A DNA stretch of 64,000 nucleotides, taken from positions 248,001-312,000 of the forward strand of contig JBBMOL010000252.1 of NCBI GenBank assembly GCA_037954665.1, read 5' to 3'. This DNA is from Laguncularia racemosa. Its lineage: Eukaryota; Streptophyta; Magnoliopsida; Myrtales; Combretaceae. Below are positions 1 to 10,265 of this stretch, piece after piece (position 1 is the first letter of the stretch; the number at the start of each line of letters is the position of its first letter). Made by a program: the position numbers and the translations under genes. The notes under the pieces were generated by a model. That model was not told the origin of the DNA. It searched no databases and was given only the letters and a program-made list of their open reading frames with translations.

Positions 1-1353
1 AACAGAGAGAGACACGGCTTAAGGCACGGCCGTGGTGGAAGCCGTGGGATAAACCATGCTTGGAGCCGTGGTGGAAGCTAGGTGTGCCAAGGAGAAGAAA
101 GCGTGGAACATCAACCAGATGAAGGCACGGCTTGAAATCTAGCCGTGGGTGTAACCGTGGTACACACTGGACACGAATGAAGACTTGAAGATTATGCACA
201 GATGAAGGCACGACTTGAAATATGGCCGTGTGTGTAACCGTGGTTCACACTGGGCGCGGTTGAAGACTTGAAGAATATGCACAGAGGATGGCACGGCTTG
301 ACCCACGGCCGTGTGGTGGGGCGTGCCAGGCAGACGAATCTTCACTTCTCGAAATATACTTGGAAAAGGAAAGATATTTTCGTATCTTGCTAGCAAAAGA
401 TCACATGCTATCCATCTAATAATATAAATAGAGCCAACCCTAGAGGGTTAGGACAACTTTTGAATCTTTGGATCTTGAAGAACCTTGGATCATCTTGGAG
501 GCAGAGCAAGCAACCGGGTTCATTATGTTTTTACTTTTTATTTTCATTTTATTGATGAACATGAGTAGCTAAGCTACTTTTCTAGCCAAAGGGTCATAGA
601 TGTTTAATTCTCCACGAATTGTGAGGTCTAATTGACTTGTATTTATTCTATTCTTTGCTTTCGGGTATTCATATATCTTCTGATAGTTTTGTCATTATTA
701 TCTTTGTTGATTGGTATGAATAGAGCTCTTCTACTCAATTAGCAAGTTAATATATTGTCAACTAGCACGTCAAATCCGTAATTGTTTGATTGTTCTAGTC
801 TTAGTGACGCAATAACATGTTTGGTTATAAAAGAGATGATCGAATTCATGTTATGGAGGTGTGTGATCATGTTTAAATAGGTTATCTTATAATCTACTGG
901 CATGAATTGGTGGTCTCTCTAGATCTTAATGCTATTGATAGATTAAATCCTAAGCGCTTGTCTAAGGGTTGTTTAATCAATAAGAGAAATAATTCAAAGC
1001 GCTTGTCTGAGGTTATCGAGGAAGTAAGGAGAGATAGGTTGTTAGAGCTTGTTAATAACCATAACCAATTTATCTAGAACAAGAATAGAGAACATTTGCA
1101 TCAATGATCAATTCCTAGAATTAAACCATCTTGATTCCTTTGGCTAGGCTTTTTATCAATATACAACTTTCTTATCTTGTTTTAACTTTATTCAATTCAC
1201 AAACCAAACCCCCCATTTTCCTTTTCCTTTTATTTTCCTCGAATAGAAATAAGTTTAACCAATCTCTGTGGATTCGACCCTACTCACCACTATATGCAAA
1301 TCATATAATTGTCTAGGAGTAGGTTTTATTTTTGTTGGATTCGACACCCATCA
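1..1353 (+). repeat. 5' LTR of Athila-like element (partial)
   Basis: The direct repeat of 5363-6715, ending in CA just before the primer-binding site. The first about 274 bases of the LTR lie outside the window. The part at 1-340 is packed with CACGG and CCGTG motifs, including perfect 10-base palindromes (for example 25-34 and 304-313). A TATA box follows at 423-431. Short open frames inside it are chance translations of repetitive LTR DNA. Confidence 0.92.
423..431 (+). promoter_or_regulatory. LTR TATA box
   Basis: TATAAATAG sits between the CCGTG-rich part of the LTR and the A/T-rich remainder. The same sequence is at 5785-5793 in the right LTR and, inverted, at 35933-35941 in the solo LTR. 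Its position fits a U3/R boundary for RNA polymerase II transcription of the element. Confidence 0.6.
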
Positions 1354-1359
1354 AATTTT

Positions 1360-1377
1360 TGGCGCCGTTGCCGGGGA
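1360..1377 (+). other. Primer-binding site, tRNA-Asp type
   Basis: TGGCGCCGTTGCCGGGGA begins six bases after the LTR. It is complementary to the 3' end of plant tRNA-Asp including CCA, the usual primer for Athila elements. It sets minus-strand DNA synthesis and fixes the + orientation of the element. Confidence 0.92.
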
Positions 1378-1405
1378 TTGGTGAAAAATTTATTTCTATT
1401 CTTGT

Positions 1406-3706
1406 ATGACTCGTTCTTCTCAGACAGGTGAACTAACTTATAATCTGGAGATTGAGAAGAGTCTAAAGAGGTTGCGACAAGAAGCTAGATCATCCATTAG
1501 ACCGAACTTAGTATCGGACTTGTCAGATTCATCCTTTGATTCTGAAAAAGAGGACGACATGGCAAATCTCGAGAGAACCTTAAGGGAGTTGGCTGCACCG
1601 GATGTGAATCAACAACCACTTTGTATTCACTATCTCGAACTAGCCGTGGAATTCGAATTGAAATCTGGGTTGATACATCTGCTACCTACATTTCATGGTC
1701 TTGAGAATGAAGATCCTCATAAGCATTTGAAAGAGTTTCATATAGTGTGTTCTAGTATGAGGCTGTAAGGAATAACCGACGATCAAATCAAGCTACGTGC
1801 TTTTCCATTTTCTTTAAGTACTAAAGCTAAGGATTGGTTGTTTTATTTGCCTCCAGGTTCTATAACCACATGGACTGATATGGTGAGACTTTTCTTGGAC
1901 AAATTCTTCCCCGCATCCAGAGCCGCTGGTATAAGAAGAGAAATTTGCGGTATAAAACAAAGGGACACTAAGACTCTTCATGAGTATTGGGAGAGGTTCA
2001 AGCAACTATGTGCAAGCTGCCCACAACATGGGATATCTGAACAACTCCTTATCCAATACTTCTACGAGGGCCTACTTCCGATGGAAAGAAAGATGATGGA
2101 TGCTGCAAGTGGAGGCACCATAGTAAACAAAACCCTTGGTCAAGCTAGGGAATTGATCTCCATTATGGCTGCCAATTCGCAACAATTTGGGTATAGGCAT
2201 GATGCATCTTCAAGGAAGGTAAATGAGGTAAGTGTGTCTAACCTTGAACATTAAATTTCTAATCTTACCTCCCTTGTGCAGCAGCTAGCTCTTGGGAAAA
2301 CGCAGCAGGTGAAGGCTTGTGGAATTTGCGCTGCTCCTAATCATCCGACCGACATGTGCCCCACATTGCAAGATGACAATCATGAACATGCCAATGCTGT
2401 AGGAGGATTCCCAGGACAGCCACAAAGGAAGTATGACCCCTACTCGAATACTTACAATCCTGGATGGAGGGATCATCCTAACTTCCGATATGGAAATAAC
2501 CCTCAACATGTCCAACAATTCCAGCCAAAGCCATCACACCACGTACCCCAAGCTCCTTCCACTTCAGGTATGCCCCTTGAGGATATTGTTAAGTCTCTAG
2601 CTGTGAATACCAAACAATTTCAGGAGGAAACAAAGCAAAGCATTCAAAACTTGGAGAATCAGGTAAGCCAACTTGCTTCAGTCGTAAACAGGTTAGAAAC
2701 TCAAGGTAAATTACCTTCTCAAACTATTACAAACCCGAAGCAAAGCGTTAATGCAATTACCTTGAGAAGTGGAACAGAATTGCAGGGATCAAATAATAAA
2801 GGACATCCGTCTAATCTTGAGGAAGAGACCAAGAAAGAGACTTCAACTCCGAGCCAGCAGGGCGACCAGATTAGCAAATCTCTAGTTGAGCCATCGAAGG
2901 TCACATTGATACCACCTCCTTTCCCCTCCAGATTAGCGAAATCCAAGAAGGAAGCGGAAGAAAAAGAGATTCTGGAAACGTTTCGTAAAGCCGAGGTAAA
3001 TATTCCTTTACTTGATGCAATTAAGCAAATACCGCGCTATGCTAGATTCCTTAAGGACTTGTGCACTAACAAAAGGAAGCTGAAAGGCAATGAAAAGATT
3101 AGTGTAAGTGAAAATGTTTCAGTTATTATTCAGAAGAAGCTTCCTCCTAAATGTAAGGACCCAGGTATGTTCGCCATTCCTTGCAAAATAGGTAGTCTTG
3201 GAATCGCTAAAGCCATGTGTGATCTAGGAGCTTCTATCAATGTCGTGCCTTTGTCTGTTTATCAACGTTTAAATGTTGGTCCTTTAAAGGAAACGGGTAT
3301 TATTGTTCAACTTGCTGATAGGTCCAATGTTTATCCTGAGGGAGTTCTAGAGGATGTTTTAGTTCAAGTCAATGGGTTGGTTTTTCCTGCTGATTTTTAT
3401 GTGCTTGACATGGACGATAGTGATTCTCATACTTCATCACTGATATTATTAGGGCGACCATTCCTTAAGACTTCTAAAACGAAAATCGATGTAAATGATG
3501 GCACCCTCACTATGGAGTTTGATGGTGAAGTGATTAAATTTCATATTTATGATGCCATGAAACACCCTAACGATATCTCCCCTGTTTTTGTTGCGGATGT
3601 TATTAACCCATCTCCTGTTTTTGTTGCGGATGTTATTAACCCATTACCACAGACACCAAGGCTGGAATCCAAATCCTTATCCGAATATTTAGCCAGGAAC
3701 GTCTAG
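1406..3706 (+). pseudogene. gag: gag-protease polyprotein of the Athila-like element, two in-frame stops
   Basis: One reading frame of 766 codons interrupted by TAA at 1766-1768 and 2252-2254. Both stops sit where relatives typically have glutamine (CAA to TAA). The start MTRSS matches the gag start of the related element at 43009. In order: an acidic N-terminus; the Retrotrans_gag capsid region (about residues 110-250, with LRAFPFSL and ITTW); a CCHC zinc knuckle (CGICAAPNHPTDMC, about residue 305, binds genomic RNA); a PYSNTYNPGW motif; a Q/K-rich linker; and a retropepsin with active site DLGAS (about residue 606) and the ILLGRPF flap/helix motif. An 11-residue repeat (SPVFVADVINP, twice) lies near the C-terminus. 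The frame ends at its own stop without entering RT. The product would be a structural protein of virus-like particles, so this copy could supply RNA and particles but no polymerase. The two stops mean this copy is probably not translated in full. Confidence 0.9.
3578..3643 (+). repeat. 33-bp in-frame tandem duplication at end of protease
   Basis: Two adjacent 33-base copies encode SPVFVADVINP twice. They differ at only one or two bases, so the duplication is recent and keeps the frame. Confidence 0.8.
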
Positions 3707-3731
3707 CCAAAGACGTTAAAGAAAGGCGCTT

Positions 3732-3749
3732 CATGGGTGGCAACCCATG
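3732..3749. other. Conserved hairpin after gag-protease
   Basis: CATGGGT, loop GGCA, ACCCATG: a perfect 7-bp stem starting 25 bases after the gag-protease stop and followed within two bases by a run of about 15 A. The surrounding motif (AAGNGCTTN5-6GAGGCAACC) recurs after the gag-protease of the - strand element near 13512 and in the + relic near 19814. It is therefore a conserved piece of this lineage. Function unknown. Confidence 0.7.
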
Positions 3750-5073
3750 TAAAAAAAAAAAAAAAAGTTTTGTTTTGCATTAGTTTTGGTTTGTTTTAGT
3801 TTTGTTTTGTTTTAGTTTAGTTTGTTTTGATTTTAGTGTAGTCTTGAACTCTTTGGATCGGCTGCAGCAAGGATACATATCATTAGATGACACTTTCTAG
3901 AGCTTAAAGGGAGCACTCCAATACCAGGGAAGTACCAATATTTCCTCTCTCTTATTCTCTAATGTCCTTTGTATTGTTAATTCCTCTTCAATTGTGCTGA
4001 ATTAGGAACAGTGGGGACACTGTTCAAGCTAAGTGTGGGGGAGAGGATAATAAAATATAGAGAATAGAGAACTAACTTATACTCTGAATGTTTGTCCTTA
4101 AGTAATTTTAAGCCAAATTTTTTCAAAATTATCATGAAATCTAGGGATTGTACTAAATGTTGTAATAAGCATCTACAAAATGTGAAATTGACTTGTTCAA
4201 ATGTTTTACTCACCCGCTGCTGTGGTTAGAATACATGGTTAAAATTAAGTAGTGAAATCTTTAAGAAACAAATTTACCTTGTATTTAGCTTTAGAATTGG
4301 AAGTCTAAGAGTAAGTCGAGTCCCTAAGTGAAAAATAAACAAGTTTACTTCTAGGTTATATTAGCTACTGTATACTCTTTGAAGTTGTTTGTAAAGCAAT
4401 CATAACACTTAGTGAAAAAAAAAAAATCAAGCATAGCCATTACTCCAATGATTCAACTAATTGAGTTAAGAGTATTCAAACTTGAATGTTAGAGTGAGGA
4501 AGAGTCCGTAGGGGTATCTCAAAACCCGGTCACTTGAGTGATGAGCTTGGGATGTTGTCGACTCAATGAACTCACTATAACGATAAGGGCGAAAAAGGCA
4601 AAAGTTCATAAAAAGAAGCGGGCAAAAACCCGTCAAAATAGATGCTTGAATAAATCAAAAGAACATGAATGTGAACATTCATTGAATAAAACAAAGATGT
4701 ATAAAAGGGAGAATATCTAGCAAAGAGCTTATACCATATGCTTTTACTTTATACTGCAAGGATTATATGCTTGATAATATCCAATGAAGTTTAATTGGGT
4801 GTTTTTCCTTAGTGGATTAAGTATTTACTTTTGGAATAAAAATTCTTTTGCTAAACATGAGGATTAAAGCTTGTTTTGTTTAGATTAGCTATTGAATTTT
4901 GTCCATAGTAATTTGATCACAGGAAACCAATTGGGTTGAAGTAGTAGACATTAAATTACAAGTCATGAATTACAAATGAATAGATGCTTGGAATGATGAA
5001 AAGAAAGTTTGTATAATCTATAATAGATTTCTCAATTGATTTGATGCAATTGCTTGAGGACAAGCAAGAGTTT
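3750..5073 (+). other. Noncoding 3' region of the Athila-like element
   Basis: No coding frame. It opens with an A tract and TTTTG-rich repeats (3752-3840). At 4028-4041 it has a second AAGTGTGGGGGAGA tract resembling the polypurine tract beside the LTR. RT, RNase H, integrase and any env-like frame of full Athila elements are absent. The short frames seen here have no recognisable domain. Confidence 0.7.
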
Positions 5074-5088
5074 AAGTGTGGGGGAATT
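5074..5088 (+). other. Polypurine tract
   Basis: AAGTGTGGGGGAATT immediately before the right LTR. It is the plus-strand primer for reverse transcription and has the usual Athila form. Confidence 0.85.
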
Positions 5089-6715
5089 TGATAGAGCCAT
5101 TTTATACTCAATCTTTATAGTATAAATTGTGTTAAATTATTATTGATTTTATAGAAATCATAAGGAAATGGTACTTTAATTCTATCATCGTGATAAATCA
5201 GGTTAAATGGAGTCAAGGATGCTAATTCAAGTATTTTAGAGAAGTCATCTACAACTTGGATCAAGACAAGGAATTACACCACCGGAGGAAGCACGGTTTG
5301 AGGCACGGCTAAGGTTTAAACCGTGTTACACACTGGACAAGAAGGCGAAAATGAGGACTTACAACAGAGAGAGACACGGCTTAAGGCACGGCCGTGGTGG
5401 AAGCCGTGGGATAAACCGTGCTTGGAGCCGTGGTGGAAGCTAGGTGTGCCAAGGAGAAGAAAGTGTGGAACATCAACCAGATGAAAGCACGACTTGAAAT
5501 CTAGCCGTGGGTGTAACCGTGGTATACACTGGACACGAATGAAGACTTGAAGATTATGCACAGATGAAGGCACGGCTTGAAATATGGCCGTGTGTGTAAC
5601 CGTGGTTCACACTGGGCGCGGTTGAAGACTTGAAGAATATGCACAGAGGATGGCACGGCTTGACCCACGGCCGTGTGGTGGGGCGTGCCAGGCAGACGAA
5701 TCTTCACTTCTCGAAATCTACTTAGAAAAGGAAAGATATTTTCGTATCTTGCTAGCAAAAGATCACATGCTATCCATCTAATAATATAAATAGAGCCAAC
5801 CCTAGAGGGTTAGGACAACTTTTGAATCTTTGGATCTTGAAGAACCTTGGATCATCTTGGAGGCAGAGCAAGCAACCGAGTTCATTATGTTTTTACTTTT
5901 TATTTTCGTTTTATTGATGAACATGAGTAGCTAAGCTACTTTTCTAGCTAAAGGGTCATAGATGTTTAATTCTCCACGAATTGTGAGGTCTAATTGACTT
6001 GTATTTATTCTATTATTTGCTTTCGGGTATTCATATATCTTCTGATCGTTTTGTCATTATTATCTTTGTTGATTGGTATGAATAGAGCTCTTCTACTCAA
6101 TTAGCAAGTTAATATATTGTCAACTAGCACGTCAAATCCGTAATTGTTTGATTGTTCTAGTCTTAGTGACGCAATAACATGTTTGGTTATAAAAGAGATG
6201 ATCGAATTCATGTTATGGAGGTGTGTGATCATGTTTAAATAGGTTATCTTATAATCTACTGGCATGAATTGGTGGTCTCTCTAGATCTTAATGCTATTGA
6301 TAGATTAAATCCTAAGCGCTTGTCTAAGGGTTGTTTAATCAATAAGAGAAATAATTCAAAGCGCTTGTCTGAGGTTATCGAGGAAGTAAGGAGAGATAGG
6401 TTGTTAGAGCTTGTTAATAACCATAACCAATTTATCTAGAACAAGAATAGAGAACATTTGCATCAATGATCAATTCCTAGAATTAAACCATCTTGATTCC
6501 TTTGGCTAGGCTTTTTATCAATATACAACTTTCTTATCTTGTTTTAACTTTATTTAATTCACAAACCAAACCCCCCATTTTCCTTTTCCTTTTATTTTCC
6601 TCGAATAGAAATAAGTTTAACCAATCTCTGTGGATTCGACCCTACTCACCACTATATGCAAATCATATAATTGTCTAGGAGTAGGTTTTATTTTTGTTGG
6701 ATTCGACACCCATCA
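5089..6715 (+). repeat. 3' LTR of Athila-like element (complete, 1,627 bp)
   Basis: Starts TGATAGAGCC and ends CACCCATCA, giving the canonical TG...CA ends. It matches the left LTR without indels and the inverted solo LTR at 35012-36637. The CCGTG-rich section spans about 5290-5700, and the TATA box is at 5785-5793. Confidence 0.93.
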
Positions 6716-9700
6716 ATGGTCCATCTCACAATGTAAAGCATATGCTAGATCTAGACGCTATTAGAACGTATTAAACACTTAGGTAAAGTGCCCCAAAGTA
6801 AATACTATGGTCACTTTTTTCGACGATGACCTTTAAGGCATAATGTTTCCTCATGACAATGCCTTTGTGATTCGAGCTCAAATTGCAGATTTTGATGTTC
6901 GCAAAATCTTAATAAAAAATGGTAGCTCCATGGACATCATATGTAGCAAAGCTTTTGACCAAATGAAATATTGAGGCAAAGCTCAAGCCTTATGACAACG
7001 AGCTTTTTAGCTTCAATAACCAACTAATAAAGTCTAAGGGCATCATAACCTTCTTTATAGAGCTTGAAGACGAACCACACAAGATGTAGATCCTGGTTAA
7101 TTTCCTCACTATTAATGCATGGTCTCCCTACATTGTTATCCTTAAGCATCCATCGAAAAATACCATAGGAATGATAGCCTCAATGAAATACTTGAGGGCC
7201 AAGTTCATAACTCCTATAGGCATTGGTGTTTGTAATGGCAACCAACATAGTAGGAAGCCTTTATAGTGGATCCTACTATTGAGGACGAAATAGGATCAAG
7301 AGGGAAACCTACTAAAGAAACATAGGATGTTTAAATTGGTGGTTTACCCAAATAAATTATAAAGATTTGCACAATAGTCTTGAGTAAGCTTTGCCAGTAG
7401 TTGATTACTTTCCTCTAAGCTAATGTAGACGTTTTCGCTTGGTTGCCATCCAACATGCTTAGTAGTTGATTACTTTCCTCCTAACTAATGTAGATGTTTT
7501 TGCTTGGTTGCCATCTAACATACTTGGAATCTCCTTCCTTACCCTACTACCATCCCTAACCCTCGAGGTGATCACACATAAGTTGAACATTGACCTTGAC
7601 ATGAAGGTAGTTAAACAAAATAATAGGCACTTCGCCCCAACATGGCAAGTGCATCAAAGAGGAAGTATAGAAACTCTTGGAGGTTGGATTTATATGAGAA
7701 GAGCCATATCCCACATGGTTAACTAATTGTGTATTGGTGAAGAGGTCTAATGGGAAATGGTGAATGCGTATTGACTATATTGACCTCAATAAGGCTTGCC
7801 TAAAAGACTATTTTCCCATATTACGAATTGATCAATTAGTTGATCCAACCTTGAGCCTCGCCCTACTGAGCTTCATGGTTGCCTTTTCAGTTTATAATTA
7901 GATCAGGATGCATTAACCCAACCAAGTTCATACATCTTTTGTCATCAACTTCGGGATATACTATTATAATGTCATGCCCTTTGAACTTAAGAATTTTGGT
8001 ATAATGTACCAGAGGCTAGTGATAAAGATGTTTATGCATCAAACTGGAAGAAATCTTGAAGTTTATGTCAATGACATGATTGTGAAGAGAAAGGAACCTC
8101 ACCGGTACCTCGTTGACTTAGATAAGACCTTTCAAACATTGTGACAGTTTAACATGAAGCTGAACCCTTAGAAGTGTGTCTTTAGTGCAACATCTAGTAA
8201 ATTCCTTAGCTTCATGGTTACTTCACGAGGGATTGAAGTTAATCCTGAGAAGATTAGGGCCATCTTGGACATGTAAGCACCAAAGATAGTCAAGGAAGTC
8301 CAAAAACTAACGGGGTGCATTGCCATGCTAAGCAGGTTTGTTTAGCAGTTAGTAGATAAGTGGCCCCATTCTTTAAAATCTTGAAGAATTCTACAAGTTT
8401 TTAGTGGACTAACAAGTGTCATGAAGCATTTGATGAGCTGAAGCACTTCCTTAAGACACCACTAGTCTTGTCTAAACCTAGCATAGGAGACAAACTTTAT
8501 CTCTACATCTTCATTTGTGGCTAAGCCCTATCTTTAGTATTAGTGCAAGTAGATGGTAGAGAGCACCAACCAATGTATTATGCAAGCTACATCTTATAAG
8601 GCCCGAAGAGTCAGTCTTTAAAGTTGGAGAAATTTACCTTAACTGTGGTCATTTCAGCATGGAAGTTGCGTTTGTATTTCAAGGCCTACCCTATTGTGGT
8701 CTTTATCGACCAACCCTTGAGGTAGACTCTCTAGGAGCTAGGCACATCAAATAGGATGGTTCGATATGCCTTAGAGCTCAGCGCATGCAACGCATAATAC
8801 TAATTATGAGAAGCTATAAAGGAACAAGTGCTAGCTAGCTTTATAGCTAAGTCGATGATCAAAGATAAGCCCCCCCACTGGTGATCACGAAAAGCCTATG
8901 TAGGCACTCTATGTTGATGACTTGTCTACTAAAGAAGGGAGCGAAGTAGAGCTTATTCTGTGTGGTCTACATGGCAATGAAATTTAGTATGCTCTAAAGT
9001 TTGGATTTATAGCTAGCAGTAATGAGGTAGAAGATGAAGACCTTATTGTTATGATAAAATTGGTAAAGGGAATAGGAGCAAAAAAGATTGATTTTTTTTT
9101 TTTACTCTCAATTAACAAGTTAATAGGGAGTATGCAGTCAAAGACAAAAGCATGGCCAAGTATCTAGAAGTCATAAAGTCCTTATGCTCTAATTTCATAT
9201 CATAGAGCATCATAAAGATCTCCCGAACCTAGAATGTGAAGGTGGATGGCCTGTCTAAATTGCCTCAATATCCTTCTTCAACTTGAACTAGGAAAGTGTT
9301 TATTGAGTACCTCTTGTAGAAGAGCATTGACAAGTCTCCATTGGAATGCCTCGCCATTGAGACCTAAGCTCCGCATGAGCTATGCTGGATAGATTAAATT
9401 GTTCAATACTTCAAGAGTAAAGCTATGCTTGATGACAAAAAAGGGTAAAAGCTTTGAGATAGAAAGTTGGCTAGTACACTTTGCTTGATGAATAGCTCTA
9501 CAGAAGTGCATACAATTTACCACTACTCAAATGTCTCTGACCTTTTGAAGTGGAACACTTGCTGATCAAACTCTACGTAGAAGTGTTCAATAACCATGTA
9601 ATGGGACATACCCTAGCTAGCAAAGCACTTCGCATTGGATATTATTGGCCTACTATAAAGAGGGATGCTAAGGTGATTGTATAGTGATGTGACAAGTGCT

Positions 9701-9890
9701 AGAAGTATGCTCTAATGGATAGACAATTGAGTAGCAACTTAATGTTGATTACGAGCCCATGGCCTTTTGCCTAATGGGGGCTCGACATCCTAAGGCCATT
9801 CCCTAAGGCTATAGGACATCGTTTGTGCATCATTGTGGCCATTGATTATTTCATGAAGTGGGTTGAATATATATATTGGTTTAGGGTCTT
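6716..9890 (+). pseudogene. pol: Old Tat-type pol relic (protease-RT-RNase H-integrase)
   Basis: A heavily decayed + strand Ty3/gypsy polyprotein with many stops and frameshifts, readable only by piecing frames together. Protease: NGSS at about 6930 in place of DxGSS. RT start: a stretch near 7600-7650 (NNRHFAP). RT palm: YVNDM at 8063-8077 where the family has YVDDM, so one catalytic Asp is lost. A second, archaeal-type RNase H is recognisable near 8910-9060 (YVDDL, later ASSNE), typical of the Tat lineage. Integrase: an HHCC-like finger at about 9600-9720, then WGLDI and VAIDYF near 9775-9850. The sequence stops resembling integrase after about 9870. It has no LTR of its own in the window, and its left part is cut by the young Athila insertion. 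Confidence 0.8.
7396..7525 (+). repeat. 65-bp tandem duplication inside the pol relic
   Basis: Two adjacent copies of about 65 bases (7396-7460 and 7461-7525), both beginning AGTAGTTGATTAC and both encoding a version of the DVFAWLPSN stretch before RT. They differ at several positions, so the duplication is itself old. Confidence 0.8.
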
Positions 9891-10265
9891 AAATATATAT
9901 TCATTAATCAATTAAATAATCTTGTCTAGAAATATAAAAACTTAATTGATTAATTAAAACAATATATGCTTCAAAAGAAGGTCATTTACTAGGCTTAAAA
10001 CTTTAGCAATTTGAAAGGAAAATCAAAAGCAACATTAATTAAGAGTCAATTTGTTATATTTGGTGTATTCTAATAGCATAATCATTAATATCAAATATCC
10101 AATATTCCAATATTCCAATTCATTGATTTAATCTATTAAGTGTTGATATTCCCATGATTGAGGAGTGGAATTAAATTTTAAAGATTAAAAAAAAATCGGT
10201 TTGCCTAAATACAAATAGTATAATATAGTTAAGCTATTACACAATCCTTAAGGGATGGTGACACA
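9891..10265. other. AT-rich spacer with a short inverted repeat
   Basis: No gene. ATTAATCAATTAA (9903-9915) pairs perfectly with TTAATTGATTAAT (9942-9954). This could be a fragment of a small transposable element or chance in A/T-rich DNA. Confidence 0.4.

Larger units (their letters stand above)
1..6715 (+). mobile_element. Young gag-protease-only Athila-like LTR retrotransposon, left end outside window
   Basis: A Ty3/gypsy element of the Athila type. Two direct LTRs flank a 3.7-kb interior holding a tRNA-Asp primer site, one gag-protease frame, a long noncoding tail and a polypurine tract. There is no reverse transcriptase, RNase H or integrase anywhere between the LTRs, so it cannot move alone and would need enzymes from a related element. 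Window base 1 corresponds to base 5363 of the right LTR, and the two copies stay in register to the end without any length change. By eye there are about 15 substitutions in 1,353 aligned positions. This points to a recent insertion. The right end abuts an unrelated, much older Tat-type relic, which is probably the insertion target. The target duplication cannot be tested because the left end is missing. Confidence 0.9.

Noticed and set aside
139..396. Open frames inside the young LTRs and the solo LTR (also 5316-5758 and 36153-36410)
   Set aside because: They translate the CACGG/CCGTG repeats of the LTR, recur on both orientations, and have no domain. They are not genes.
1131..1316. 61-residue frame repeated at 6493-6678
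   Set aside because: It lies entirely within LTR sequence; the duplication reflects the two LTRs, not a gene family.
3732..3767. Intrinsic (bacterial-type) terminator
   Set aside because: A hairpin followed by A rather than T on the coding strand, in a plant retrotransposon; bacterial termination does not apply.
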